Shown one piece after another: positions 28,121-36,507 of a DNA stretch of 64,000 nucleotides (the stretch's first letter is position 1; every line of letters begins with the position of its first letter). The notes under the pieces were generated by a model that did no database searches, was not told the DNA's origin, and saw only the letters and a program-made list of their open reading frames with translations. The stretch lies in the NCBI RefSeq assembly GCF_011634895.1, contig NZ_SIRR01000012.1, positions 248,001 to 312,000 of the forward strand, written 5' to 3'. The position numbers and the translations under genes were made by a program. Source of the stretch: Rheinheimera pleomorphica (lineage in GTDB: Bacteria > Pseudomonadota > Gammaproteobacteria > Enterobacterales > Alteromonadaceae).

Positions 28121-29902
28121 ATGACCAGACTGACTCGTCGTGATTTTTTGAAAGCCTCTGCCGCAGGCTTTGGTTCTGTAGTGCTCTCAACTCAGTTGAT
28201 TGGTTGCAGCAGTGACACCCGCGAACCGGTGGCATTACCCTATCGGGTACAATTTTTACATGGCGTTGCCAGTGGCGACCCTGCTGCTGATGCGATAATA
28301 CTCTGGACCCGGGTTAGTGCTGATGCGGCCACTGTGCCAGTACAGTGGCAACTGGCTGAAGATGCTAACTTTAGCCGTATTATCCGCAGTGGTGATACCA
28401 CGACGTCCGCGCAGAGTGACTATACCGTTAAAATTGACGTTCGCGATCTGGACGCCGCAACGGAATACTATTACCGATTCCAGGCCGGTACCGTTACATC
28501 ACCTGTTGGCCGGGCAAAGACGTTAGCCACTGCCGGAGTGACGGCAGTGAAGCTGGCTGTGTTTTCCTGCTCTAACTATCCAACCGGATATTTTCATGTG
28601 TATGGCAAAGCTGCTGAAATAGCCGATTTGGACGCCGTTATTCATTTGGGTGATTATATCTACGAATACGGCTCTGATGGCTATGCAACGGAAAATGCAG
28701 CCGCGCTGGGCCGGCAGCCACAGCCAGCGGTTGAGATTGTCAGCCTGAATGATTATCGCAGCCGCTATGCGCAGTACCGTGCGGATCAGGCATTGCAACA
28801 ACTGCATGCCGCCGCGCCTTTTATTGCGGTTTGGGATGACCATGAAATTACCAATGATACCTGGCGTGATGGTGCTGAAAACCACCAACCGCAGGAAGGT
28901 GATTTTAACCAGCGTAAACTGGCGGCACTAAAAGCCTACTTTGAATGGATGCCGATCCGGCCGCTGACAACCGATGATGAGCTGACCATTTACCGCCAGT
29001 TTGAATTTGGCGATCTGGTTAACTTGTTGATGCTCGATACCCGTGTTATTGGCCGTGATCAGCAACTTAGCTATGCCAACTATACCGATCCGGTCAGTGG
29101 CCAGCTCGATAGCGCCCGCTTTAGGGCTGATGTGCAGCAACCAAACCGGACCTTATTGGGCAATACGCAATTACAATGGTTAGTGGATAAACTGACACAA
29201 TCAGATGCGCGCTGGCAATTGCTGGGCCAGCAGGTCTTAATGGGCACCATGTTGCTGCCCGGCGCTATCGCCAGCCAGCAGCTAAGTATCAGTGACTATG
29301 CTGAACTGGCGGGGTTGGCGCAACTGGCCGCCCAAGCTCAGGCTGGCGACCCTGCGCTGACAGCAGAGCAACTGCACTATTTAAACGCGAATCAGGCAAG
29401 GCTAACGCCGCAGGTGCTGGCCTTACTGCAATTGCCAGCCATTCCCTATAATCTTGATGCCTGGGATGGTTACCCCGCCGAGCGTGAACAGATACTGGCT
29501 CAGGTTCATGCAGCGGGCAAAAAGCTGATTGTACTGGCCGGTGACACTCACAACGCCTGGGCGAATCACCTTGATCTTGCCGATGGCACACCAGTGGCTG
29601 TAGAGCTGGCAACCGCTTCTGTTACGTCGCCGGGGTTGGAGCAATATATTGGCCTGCCTGATCGGGCCAGCGCAATAGCAACTGAGGCCGGGTTAGTTCA
29701 ATTGGTTAACGGTTTGCAATACTGCAACCTGTATGACCGTGGTTTTATGCTACTGAATATCAACCGTGATGCGGTGCAGTGCGACTGGATATATATCGAC
29801 AATATTCTAACGGCTAACGCCAGTTTACTGCCGGAGCGCCAACAAAGCGCGGCGGTAATATGGCAGGAGCAGGCAGCGCCGAGGTTAACGCTGGCAGGCT
29901 AA
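28121..29902 (+). CDS. phoD: Alkaline phosphatase D (PhoD) family protein, Tat-exported
   Basis: PhoD-type enzymes are metal-dependent phosphatases or phosphodiesterases acting outside the cytoplasm. The product is 593 residues. It starts with a Tat signal (RRDFLKASAAGFG) followed by a possible lipobox at LIGCSS. The N-terminal Fn3-like domain contains HGVASGDPAADAIILWTRV. The metallophosphatase core contains FSCSNYPTGYFHVYG, HLGDYIYEYG, WDDHEITND and LAGDTHNAWAN. AGGAG precedes the ATG. No Pho box was identified upstream. Confidence 0.92.
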   Translation: MTRLTRRDFLKASAAGFGSVVLSTQLIGCSSDTREPVALPYRVQFLHGVASGDPAADAIILWTRVSADAATVPVQWQLAEDANFSRIIRSGDTTTSAQSDYTVKIDVRDLDAATEYYYRFQAGTVTSPVGRAKTLATAGVTAVKLAVFSCSNYPTGYFHVYGKAAEIADLDAVIHLGDYIYEYGSDGYATENAAALGRQPQPAVEIVSLNDYRSRYAQYRADQALQQLHAAAPFIAVWDDHEITNDTWRDGAENHQPQEGDFNQRKLAALKAYFEWMPIRPLTTDDELTIYRQFEFGDLVNLLMLDTRVIGRDQQLSYANYTDPVSGQLDSARFRADVQQPNRTLLGNTQLQWLVDKLTQSDARWQLLGQQVLMGTMLLPGAIASQQLSISDYAELAGLAQLAAQAQAGDPALTAEQLHYLNANQARLTPQVLALLQLPAIPYNLDAWDGYPAEREQILAQVHAAGKKLIVLAGDTHNAWANHLDLADGTPVAVELATASVTSPGLEQYIGLPDRASAIATEAGLVQLVNGLQYCNLYDRGFMLLNINRDAVQCDWIYIDNILTANASLLPERQQSAAVIWQEQAAPRLTLAG

Positions 29903-29929
29903 ACACAGCCTGTAGTGCAGCAGTTTGCG

Positions 29930-30463
29930 CTATTCAGCAAACAGTTTTTCAATACTGCGCACATAGTTGGTGGCACGGACTGCATGCTCATTTTGCAGAT
30001 TAGCCACCAACTGTCGCAGCTGCGCTTCGTTGTCTGCCAGAATAAAACTGTAACCGCTGGATGTTGAAGTGCGAATTGACATCGATAACTGAATACGTCC
30101 GTCGTCGCTGCGGATGTAGTTTAAGCTATCACGTACCGGAAAACGTTCCAGGCTGTAGTAGAAAAACTGCAAGGCATATTCAAGCTGCTGAAAAGACGTT
30201 GGATAACTATTACGGGCATCATTAAAGCCGCTTACGGCATAACCAATGATGTCGCGTTTAGGGAAGTTGGTAACTGGCTTGCCGCCGGCAAAACTGAAGT
30301 GTAACTTACAATGCCCGCTGGCTTTTTGTTCAATCATACGCCAGCATAATTCATTTTGCTTGGCGTTAAATTGCACGGTCTGTGCTGATGCCAGCACTGT
30401 CGTGCTAACTATCGCCACTATCGTAAGCGTTATTGCTGCTAAAATGCCGTTTACTCCACGCAT
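29930..30463 (-). CDS. Exported hypothetical protein
   Basis: The product is 177 residues from the ATG at 30463, chosen because GGAGG lies 8 bases upstream. An in-frame ATG at 30478 lacks such a site. An N-terminal hydrophobic signal (about 8-27) ending TVLASAQ suggests export. Two cysteines follow in CWRMIEQKASGHC. I do not recognise a family. It converges on phoD. Confidence 0.65.
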   Translation of the reverse strand: MRGVNGILAAITLTIVAIVSTTVLASAQTVQFNAKQNELCWRMIEQKASGHCKLHFSFAGGKPVTNFPKRDIIGYAVSGFNDARNSYPTSFQQLEYALQFFYYSLERFPVRDSLNYIRSDDGRIQLSMSIRTSTSSGYSFILADNEAQLRQLVANLQNEHAVRATNYVRSIEKLFAE

Positions 30464-30775
30464 TGGTACATCCTCCATGACTGCAGTATGACTACCGTTA
30501 CAACATCAATACTCAATGTGTACCCTTCTGTTATAGCGTTAACTTTGAACCTATGCAATTGATCCTGATGAGGAAATGATGACTATAAGGCATTTTTATG
30601 ACAGTGCTGCAATATGGCCACGTTCAGTAAACCTAGCAGCTTTAATTTGTTAACACAAGCTGAATGTAGCTACAGAACAAATACAACTTTGCCGCAGAAC
30701 CGGACATTGCGTTATCACCGTATGAGTTACGCCAACACAATCATATTTGCCGTCGAACAACATCATATTTGCTGT
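30464..30775. other. Intergenic region without a supported gene
   Basis: About 310 bases separate the exported hypothetical protein (which starts here and is read leftward) from the end of the GFA gene. I see an upstream promoter zone, one imperfect tandem repeat at its right end, and no open frame long enough to support. Confidence 0.6.
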
Positions 30776-30776
30776 C
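30734..30776. repeat. Imperfect 21-base tandem repeat
   Basis: 30734-30754 and 30756-30776 share 18 of 21 bases (core ATCATATTTGC), spaced 22 bases apart. The second copy reaches the last base of the GFA stop codon. Its purpose is unknown. Confidence 0.6.
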
Positions 30777-31183
30777 TATGTTCTGCCAGGTTCAAAGCTG
30801 TCATAACGCGGTAAGCCGGCATCTAAATCTTCCCAGTTAGCTTTACTGCTATAGAAATTATGTGACAGCGGCCGCTCAGTAATGTCGCTGGTTAAAATAC
30901 CCAGCCGGATGCGAAGACGTGCGGGGTCCTGCGCGTTACTGCTGTACACCGGTGAGCCGCAATTACTGCAAAAGTGCCGTAAACGCCCGGGTTTAAAGGT
31001 AAACTGACTTAAACAGCTTGCCCCCTTTACAATTTTGAAATCAACGGTCTGCACAAAGCCGTTAGTGGCAAACGCTGTACCACTGGATTTACGGCACAAT
31101 GAACAATGGCAATGAATAATACTGCTGATTGGCCCGCTGATTTCGACCACTACTTCGCCACATAAACATGAACCCTGATACAT
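30776..31183 (-). CDS. GFA family zinc protein
   Basis: The product is 135 residues of the glutathione-dependent formaldehyde-activating (GFA) fold, a small zinc-binding domain. The ligand cysteines are C6/C8 in CLCGEVV, C25/C27/C30 in CHCSLC, and CSNCGSPVYS further on. Most family members have no proven activity, so formaldehyde metabolism should not be assumed. It begins 14 bases after the lipoprotein gene upstream on the same strand. Confidence 0.88.
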   Translation of the reverse strand: MYQGSCLCGEVVVEISGPISSIIHCHCSLCRKSSGTAFATNGFVQTVDFKIVKGASCLSQFTFKPGRLRHFCSNCGSPVYSSNAQDPARLRIRLGILTSDITERPLSHNFYSSKANWEDLDAGLPRYDSFEPGRT

Positions 31184-31197
31184 AATTTCCCCGTCTA

Positions 31198-31644
31198 TTA
31201 AAATTGCCAGACAATTTCATTACGCAATGTTTCTACCGCTGCTTTTTGTTTGCCGGCGACGGCCACATACACAAAACTGCCGGACTCAAGCGCTACACAT
31301 TTTATTACTGCGCGGTTTTGCAGGTAGTTGCCGTACACATAATGACCATTTTGCACCACAGCGCCAAATTGCAACGTCTCTAGCACCGCCTTACCTTTGG
31401 TGGCGCATTGTTCTGCAGACAACGTCAATATCTTATGACCAGACCATAGCTTCGGTGTATAAGGAACACCGGTGTACACGGTGCTGCTGACGACCTTTGG
31501 CTTCACCGTTTCCTGCTGCGCGCTCTGCGGCACCTCAGGTTGCATGGCGGGCTGCCCCTTCTGCTGTGGTGCTTCATAGTGTGTGACACAGCCAGACAAC
31601 AATAAAACCGCCAATAATGGCGCTATATCCGTTATATTTTTCAC
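31198..31644 (-). CDS. Hypothetical lipoprotein
   Basis: The product is 148 residues from a GTG start with AAGGAT upstream. The N-terminal signal ends in the lipobox LLSGC (C19). A proline/glutamine-rich linker (about 23-50) leads into a small domain containing one more Cys pair (EQCATKG and VIKCVAL). No family is recognised. It directly follows the membrane protein gene with a one-base gap. Confidence 0.65.
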   Translation of the reverse strand: MKNITDIAPLLAVLLLSGCVTHYEAPQQKGQPAMQPEVPQSAQQETVKPKVVSSTVYTGVPYTPKLWSGHKILTLSAEQCATKGKAVLETLQFGAVVQNGHYVYGNYLQNRAVIKCVALESGSFVYVAVAGKQKAAVETLRNEIVWQF

Positions 31645-31645
31645 G

Positions 31646-32662
31646 TTAATCCTTATTTTGGTTGCATTGCATATTAAACTGCACGCAGTCTATAAATGCC
31701 TGCGGTTGATCCAGCCCTAGATACAGATAGGTAATTTTGTCGTCGGCCTGCCGCAGCTCGATAGCAATATTCGGCTCGCCGGCAAAGTTGTATCTTTTGC
31801 TATCGCTCGAGCGTGTGACATAGCCTTTGTGCCGGCGAATAACGAAGATATTCGCCAGTGGTATTATCCGGCGGTTAAAAATACCGTAGCGGATATAAAT
31901 ATGCTCAGCACCAATGGATACCGGCCTTATTGCCATGGCACGATACTCAGCAATAAAAAACATCAGGCTAAACAGGGTTAGGCCGCTGACGATATTGGCA
32001 GCCAAAGGCGACCAGGCAAAATGTAAAAACAAATGTACCAGAGGCAGCTCCAGCGCAATCAGCAAGATAAAACCCTGCGCATTAGTTTGTGCGCCATCTT
32101 TTACGTGATAACTAAAATGCTTATCGCCCTGAAATTGCGCTGGCTTAATTTTGCTGGCAAACAATAAGTAGGTCCAAAGCCGGGTTTCAAAGGCAAGAAT
32201 ATCAGCGGTTATCCCTTTTCCCAGTAGCCGCTCAATGGGTTGGCTAATGGCTAAATCTGGTTCTGCTTGTTGCTTCAGCGCACTTCGGATGGCCAGATAC
32301 ACCGTTAGCACAGCGGCAAGCTCAAACAGCAAAAACAGCGCGACGAGCAGATAGCGGCCAGACTCCAGATAATGCCATACCAGTTTACTTTGCGCCGGAA
32401 TAATATAGCTACCCACCAGCACCGCTAAACTGCACAACACAGCCGCTTTTATTGCCGCCTGCTTTTTATCTTTTATACAAATAAAACACAGCAGCGGCAG
32501 TACCAGCAGGGCATCAATTAAATACAACCACTCAACGTTAGCCACGCCATAGTCATTCAGCCAATGTTCGCCCTGATAATAAAAGCCCCAACTAACGGAT
32601 ATCAGCAGCAGAAACAGCAGCGGCAATTTTTGTTTAATACTGTCAGCCAATGTATTAGGCAT
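31646..32662 (-). CDS. Hypothetical multi-pass membrane protein
   Basis: The product is 338 residues. Hydrophobic segments lie at about 13-28, 44-64, 70-90, 100-124, then two near 196-235. The C-terminal 100 residues (SIGAEHIYIRYGIFNRRIIPLANI) look like a bacterial PH-type domain. The function is unknown. It is probably cotranscribed with the lipoprotein and GFA genes that follow. Confidence 0.7.
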   Translation of the reverse strand: MPNTLADSIKQKLPLLFLLLISVSWGFYYQGEHWLNDYGVANVEWLYLIDALLVLPLLCFICIKDKKQAAIKAAVLCSLAVLVGSYIIPAQSKLVWHYLESGRYLLVALFLLFELAAVLTVYLAIRSALKQQAEPDLAISQPIERLLGKGITADILAFETRLWTYLLFASKIKPAQFQGDKHFSYHVKDGAQTNAQGFILLIALELPLVHLFLHFAWSPLAANIVSGLTLFSLMFFIAEYRAMAIRPVSIGAEHIYIRYGIFNRRIIPLANIFVIRRHKGYVTRSSDSKRYNFAGEPNIAIELRQADDKITYLYLGLDQPQAFIDCVQFNMQCNQNKD

Positions 32663-32690
32663 AGCGTTCTCCCGGCGGTAACGTTTTAGC

Positions 32691-33500
32691 TCAGTTAGTT
32701 CGCAGTATCGCTAGCAGCCGTGTCAGTTCAGCCAGTACGAGATCCGGCTGGTCAAACTGGACAAAATGGCCGCTTTTATCGGTTAGTACCGTGCGCCCTT
32801 GTGGAAAAGCTCCCGCCCAGCTTTGCCAGTGTACGCCCCAGAGTTCACGGCCTTTATCGGTAAAAAATAAGTTTGGCGGGTTATCCATGGTTTTAACCGA
32901 GGCAATGACCGTTACCGGCATGTCCTTAATTTGCGGATAGTCCGGCAACGGCCTCTTACTCCAAAAGTCCAAGTATTGGTTCGACATGCCGTTTTTCATA
33001 TCATCAAGCTTTATCGCTGCAATTTCTTTATTAGCTTGCTCAAGGTCAATGGCGCGAAGTATGTCAACGTCATGCTCGCTTGATGGGTCCAGCAGCAATA
33101 ACGCTTTAACTTTATCCGGATAAGCGGCGGCGAAATCCCGCGCTACACTGCCGCCGTACGAGTGCGCAACATAAATCACCGGCGTGGTGATATTAAGTTT
33201 TTCCAGCAGCGCGCTGGCGTAGTCGGCATAATCGCGTGAAGTAAAATGGCGTTTTATTTGCGTTGATTTGCCGTTGCCAACACGGGAGTAACGAATAACT
33301 GTCGCCTGCTGTGTGATCCGGCTAAACACTGGATCCCAATCCGTCATCGGCGAGCCGCCGCCCGCTTCCAGCAATACGGTATGCTCGCCGTTACCGGCAA
33401 TTTCATATTCCAGTTCAAATTCATTAACCTTAATAAACTGGCTGTGGGCCGCAGACAGGTTAAAACAGATTGCCACGCAGGCGAAGAGGATAAATTTCAA
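32691..33500 (-). CDS. Alpha/beta hydrolase, probably exported
   Basis: The product is 269 residues starting from TTG with AGGAG 5 bases upstream. A short signal-like N-terminus (MKFILFACVAICFNLSAAHS) suggests export. The nucleophile elbow is VAHSYGGSVA, the oxyanion strand is LLEAGGGSP, and the catalytic His is in DKSGHFVQFD. It belongs to the broad hydrolase-fold superfamily, so the substrate cannot be named. Confidence 0.82.
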   Translation of the reverse strand: MKFILFACVAICFNLSAAHSQFIKVNEFELEYEIAGNGEHTVLLEAGGGSPMTDWDPVFSRITQQATVIRYSRVGNGKSTQIKRHFTSRDYADYASALLEKLNITTPVIYVAHSYGGSVARDFAAAYPDKVKALLLLDPSSEHDVDILRAIDLEQANKEIAAIKLDDMKNGMSNQYLDFWSKRPLPDYPQIKDMPVTVIASVKTMDNPPNLFFTDKGRELWGVHWQSWAGAFPQGRTVLTDKSGHFVQFDQPDLVLAELTRLLAILRTN

Positions 33501-33651
33501 AATAGCTCCTTTATTTAGTATTTGACGACGAAGCGACCTGGTGCACCATGTTCAACATTCCTTATCTTAGGTTCGTAATGAGCTAGCAGTCGATAATGCT
33601 AGAGGACTTTATTAGCAAAGTGAACAACTTATTTACAATGCCAGACATTAA

Positions 33652-33674
33652 AAAACCACCCGCAGGTGGCTTTT
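33652..33674 (-). terminator. Intrinsic terminator after purT
   Basis: The stem GCCACC / GGTGG with a short loop is followed on the minus strand by six T. It lies 12 bases after the purT stop codon. Confidence 0.8.
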
Positions 33675-33685
33675 CTTCAATACCG

Positions 33686-34888
33686 CTAATTAAGCGTCAC
33701 TGTTAACTTACTAATGACGTTTAGCGCCTTCTGTGTGGCCGCCTCAACGCTGTCGCTCAGTGCCAGAGCAACACCCATACGCCGCTCGCCCTGAACCTCG
33801 GGTTTGCCAAAAATACGCAGCTCGGTATCCGGCTCAGTTAACGCTGCTGCCAAACCCTGGTACTGAATATCCGCACTGTGGCCGGGCACTAACAACACCG
33901 CCGAGGCGGCCGGGCCGTATTGCTTAATCTGTGGTATTGGCAGGCCTAAAATAGCGCGGGCATGTAAGGCAAATTCGCTTAGCTGCTGCGATATCAGCGT
34001 GACCATGCCGGTATCGTGTGGCCGTGGTGATACCTCAGAGAAATACACCTCGTCACCTTTAATAAACAGCTCTACGCCGAATAAACCGCGGCCGCCTAAG
34101 GCTTCAACAACGGCTTTGGCGTAGTGTTTTGCGGTTTCAAAGGCTTTATCGCTCATCGCCTGCGGCTGCCAGCTTTCACGGTAATCGCCTTTCTCCTGGC
34201 GGTGGCCTATTGGTGCACAATATTGAATGCCAGACAGCGAATTTACCGTCAATAGCGTAATTTCGTAATCAAAGTCAATAAAACCTTCCACGATTACCCT
34301 GCCCTTACCGGCACGGCCACCTTCCTGCGCATATAACCAGGCGGCATCCAAATCAGCGTCTGAACGCAGCACGCTTTGGCCTTTGCCGCTGGACGACATT
34401 ATCGGTTTTACTACGCAAGGGTAACCAATAGCGTTTACTGCAGCAATAAAACTGTCTTTATCGCTGGCAAACTGAAATGGCGAGGTGGCTAGTTTTAGCT
34501 GTTCTGCCGCCAGGCGCCGAATACCTTCGCGGTTCATCGTCAGGTTTACCGCCTTAGCGCTGGGTACCACATTAAAACCGCAGTCTTCCAGCTCAATCAG
34601 CACTGAAGTGGCTATGGCTTCAAGCTCAGGTACGATTAACGCCGGTTTTTCACTTATTACCAACTGGCGCAGTGCAGCGTTATCCAGCATCGACATCACG
34701 ACCGCTTTGTCTGCCACCTGCATCGCCGGCGCATTCGGGTAACGGTCTACGGCGATAACTTCACAGCCGTAGCGTTTAAGTTCAATGCACAGCTCTTTGC
34801 CCAGCTCGCCGGCGCCTAATAACAGCACCTTAGTACTACTGGCGGTGCCTGGGGTACCTATGTGTTGGATATTATTCTGTGAGCTCAT
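33686..34888 (-). CDS. purT: Formate-dependent phosphoribosylglycinamide formyltransferase
   Basis: PurT formylates GAR to FGAR in purine synthesis using formate and ATP. It is an ATP-grasp enzyme. The product is 400 residues (392 in E. coli). [19 protein letters not shown] (24-42) is the N-terminal domain signature. [15 protein letters not shown] is the ATP-grasp loop, and [14 protein letters not shown] is the conserved metal-binding region. Its ATG overlaps the gnd stop codon (ATGA), so the two are translationally coupled. Confidence 0.95.
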   Translation of the reverse strand: MSSQNNIQHIGTPGTASSTKVLLLGAGELGKELCIELKRYGCEVIAVDRYPNAPAMQVADKAVVMSMLDNAALRQLVISEKPALIVPELEAIATSVLIELEDCGFNVVPSAKAVNLTMNREGIRRLAAEQLKLATSPFQFASDKDSFIAAVNAIGYPCVVKPIMSSSGKGQSVLRSDADLDAAWLYAQEGGRAGKGRVIVEGFIDFDYEITLLTVNSLSGIQYCAPIGHRQEKGDYRESWQPQAMSDKAFETAKHYAKAVVEALGGRGLFGVELFIKGDEVYFSEVSPRPHDTGMVTLISQQLSEFALHARAILGLPIPQIKQYGPAASAVLLVPGHSADIQYQGLAAALTEPDTELRIFGKPEVQGERRMGVALALSDSVEAATQKALNVISKLTVTLN

Positions 34889-36414
34889 TTTATTTTCACC
34901 ATTGGCCGCTGCGGGTTACTCCAGTCGACGTGGAACATCTTGCCTTTGGCTTTATCAGTGCGCTCAAAGGTGTGGGCGCCGAAATAATCGCGCTGGCCTT
35001 GCAGCAGGTTAGCCGGCAACACGGCGGTGCGGTAAGAGTCGTAATAGCTAAGCGCACTGCTTAGCGCGGCTACCGGAATACCGGCTAAAGTGGCGTTGGC
35101 CACGGCTTTGCGCCAGTTTTGTTGATATACCGAAATTTGTTTCGCAAAAAAAGGGTCCAGCAGCAGGTTTTCCAGCTCGTCATTACGCTCGTAAGCCTCG
35201 GTGATAGACTGCAAAAACACCGCGCGGATAATACAACCTGCCCGCCAGATCTTAGCAATTTCAGCAAAGTTCAGCTGCCAGCCATGCTCGTCCGCAGCGG
35301 TTTTCATTAGGTGGAAGCCCTGCGCATACACGCAGATCTTGGCGCAGTACAAGGCGTCATGCAGTGCCTGAATAATGTCTTGTTTTTGCTCGGCAGAAAT
35401 TAAATTTTGCGCCGGACCCGCCAATACCGTGGCGGCTTTAACCCGCTCATGCTTTAACGCCGACAACGAACGGGCGTACACCGCCTCTGCAATAGTCGGC
35501 GACGGGCTGCCCAGTTGCAGGCTGCTGACTGCGGTCCATAAACCGGTGCCCTTCTGACCGGCTTTGTCCATAATCACATCCACCAGTGGCAAGCCAGTTT
35601 CAGAGTCTTTAGTGGCGAGGACATCGGCACTGATGCCAATTAAATAACTGTGCAGTTTGCCTTCATTCCAGCCTTTGAACACCTCGGCAATTTCTGCTGC
35701 CGGCATGCCCAAAATATCACGCATCACCTGATAGGCTTCACATATCAGCTGCATATCAGCGTACTCGATGCCGTTGTGCACCATTTTTACGTAGTGGCCA
35801 GAGCCGCTCGGGCCAATGTAGGTAGCGCAGGGTTCGCCTTCTGTTACCGGGTTACCGGGCTCAAAACGCTCAATGGGCTTGCCACTGACCGGATCCACTT
35901 TAGCGGCAATAGCCTGCCATAGCGGTTTAATCCGGGTCCAGGCATAAGGGTCGCCGCTTGGCATCAATGACGGGCCAAAACGGGCCCCTACTTCGCCACC
36001 TGACACGGCGGTAGAAAAGAAGATAAACTTACCTTCGTAGTCTTTTTCCCTTGCAACGGTATCTGTCCACAGGCTGTTGCCGGTGTCGACAATAATGTCA
36101 TCAGCCTGAATACCGGCATCAATAAGTTTATGACAGACATCATCGACCGGTTTACCGGCTGGTACCGACAATACGATTAAATGCGGTGCAGATAAACGCG
36201 ACAGTAATTCTGTGTAAGAGCTGCAGGCGATAACGCGGGCGGGTTTGTCGCCACGCTCGGCTTTATCCTGCGCCAGCACAGCTTCCAGCTTTTGGTGGTC
36301 CAGGTCAAAGGCGGCAACGCGATAGCCATTATCAGCCAGGTTCAGAATAAGGTTTTTGCCCATTACACCGGCGCCAACAAAACCGATATCGCAAAGTGCA
36401 GCTGTGTCTGTCAT
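34885..36414 (-). CDS. gnd: 6-phosphogluconate dehydrogenase (decarboxylating)
   Basis: Gnd oxidises 6-phosphogluconate to ribulose-5-phosphate, CO2 and NADPH. The ATG at 36414 gives 509 residues and has AAGGA 7 bases upstream. An ATG at 36429 would add five residues without a ribosome site. The NADP fold is [16 protein letters not shown]. The catalytic region has [22 protein letters not shown], including Lys and Asn of the active site. It is longer than the 468-residue E. coli enzyme, as in Shewanella. It runs directly into purT. Confidence 0.95.
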   Translation of the reverse strand: MTDTAALCDIGFVGAGVMGKNLILNLADNGYRVAAFDLDHQKLEAVLAQDKAERGDKPARVIACSSYTELLSRLSAPHLIVLSVPAGKPVDDVCHKLIDAGIQADDIIVDTGNSLWTDTVAREKDYEGKFIFFSTAVSGGEVGARFGPSLMPSGDPYAWTRIKPLWQAIAAKVDPVSGKPIERFEPGNPVTEGEPCATYIGPSGSGHYVKMVHNGIEYADMQLICEAYQVMRDILGMPAAEIAEVFKGWNEGKLHSYLIGISADVLATKDSETGLPLVDVIMDKAGQKGTGLWTAVSSLQLGSPSPTIAEAVYARSLSALKHERVKAATVLAGPAQNLISAEQKQDIIQALHDALYCAKICVYAQGFHLMKTAADEHGWQLNFAEIAKIWRAGCIIRAVFLQSITEAYERNDELENLLLDPFFAKQISVYQQNWRKAVANATLAGIPVAALSSALSYYDSYRTAVLPANLLQGQRDYFGAHTFERTDKAKGKMFHVDWSNPQRPMVKIK

Positions 36415-36507
36415 CTGACATTCCTTCATTATTTTTCACTGATACGCGCCGCCTGTACGGTGACGCGTCTGAACGGCGCGCATTATACTGAAACGAAACC
36501 GATAAAC

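Noticed and set aside
30576-30644. A 22-codon frame with GAGGA upstream (MMTIRHFYDSAAIW...)
   Set aside because: It is too short, has no recognisable leader or hairpin after it, and lies in a gap with no other support.
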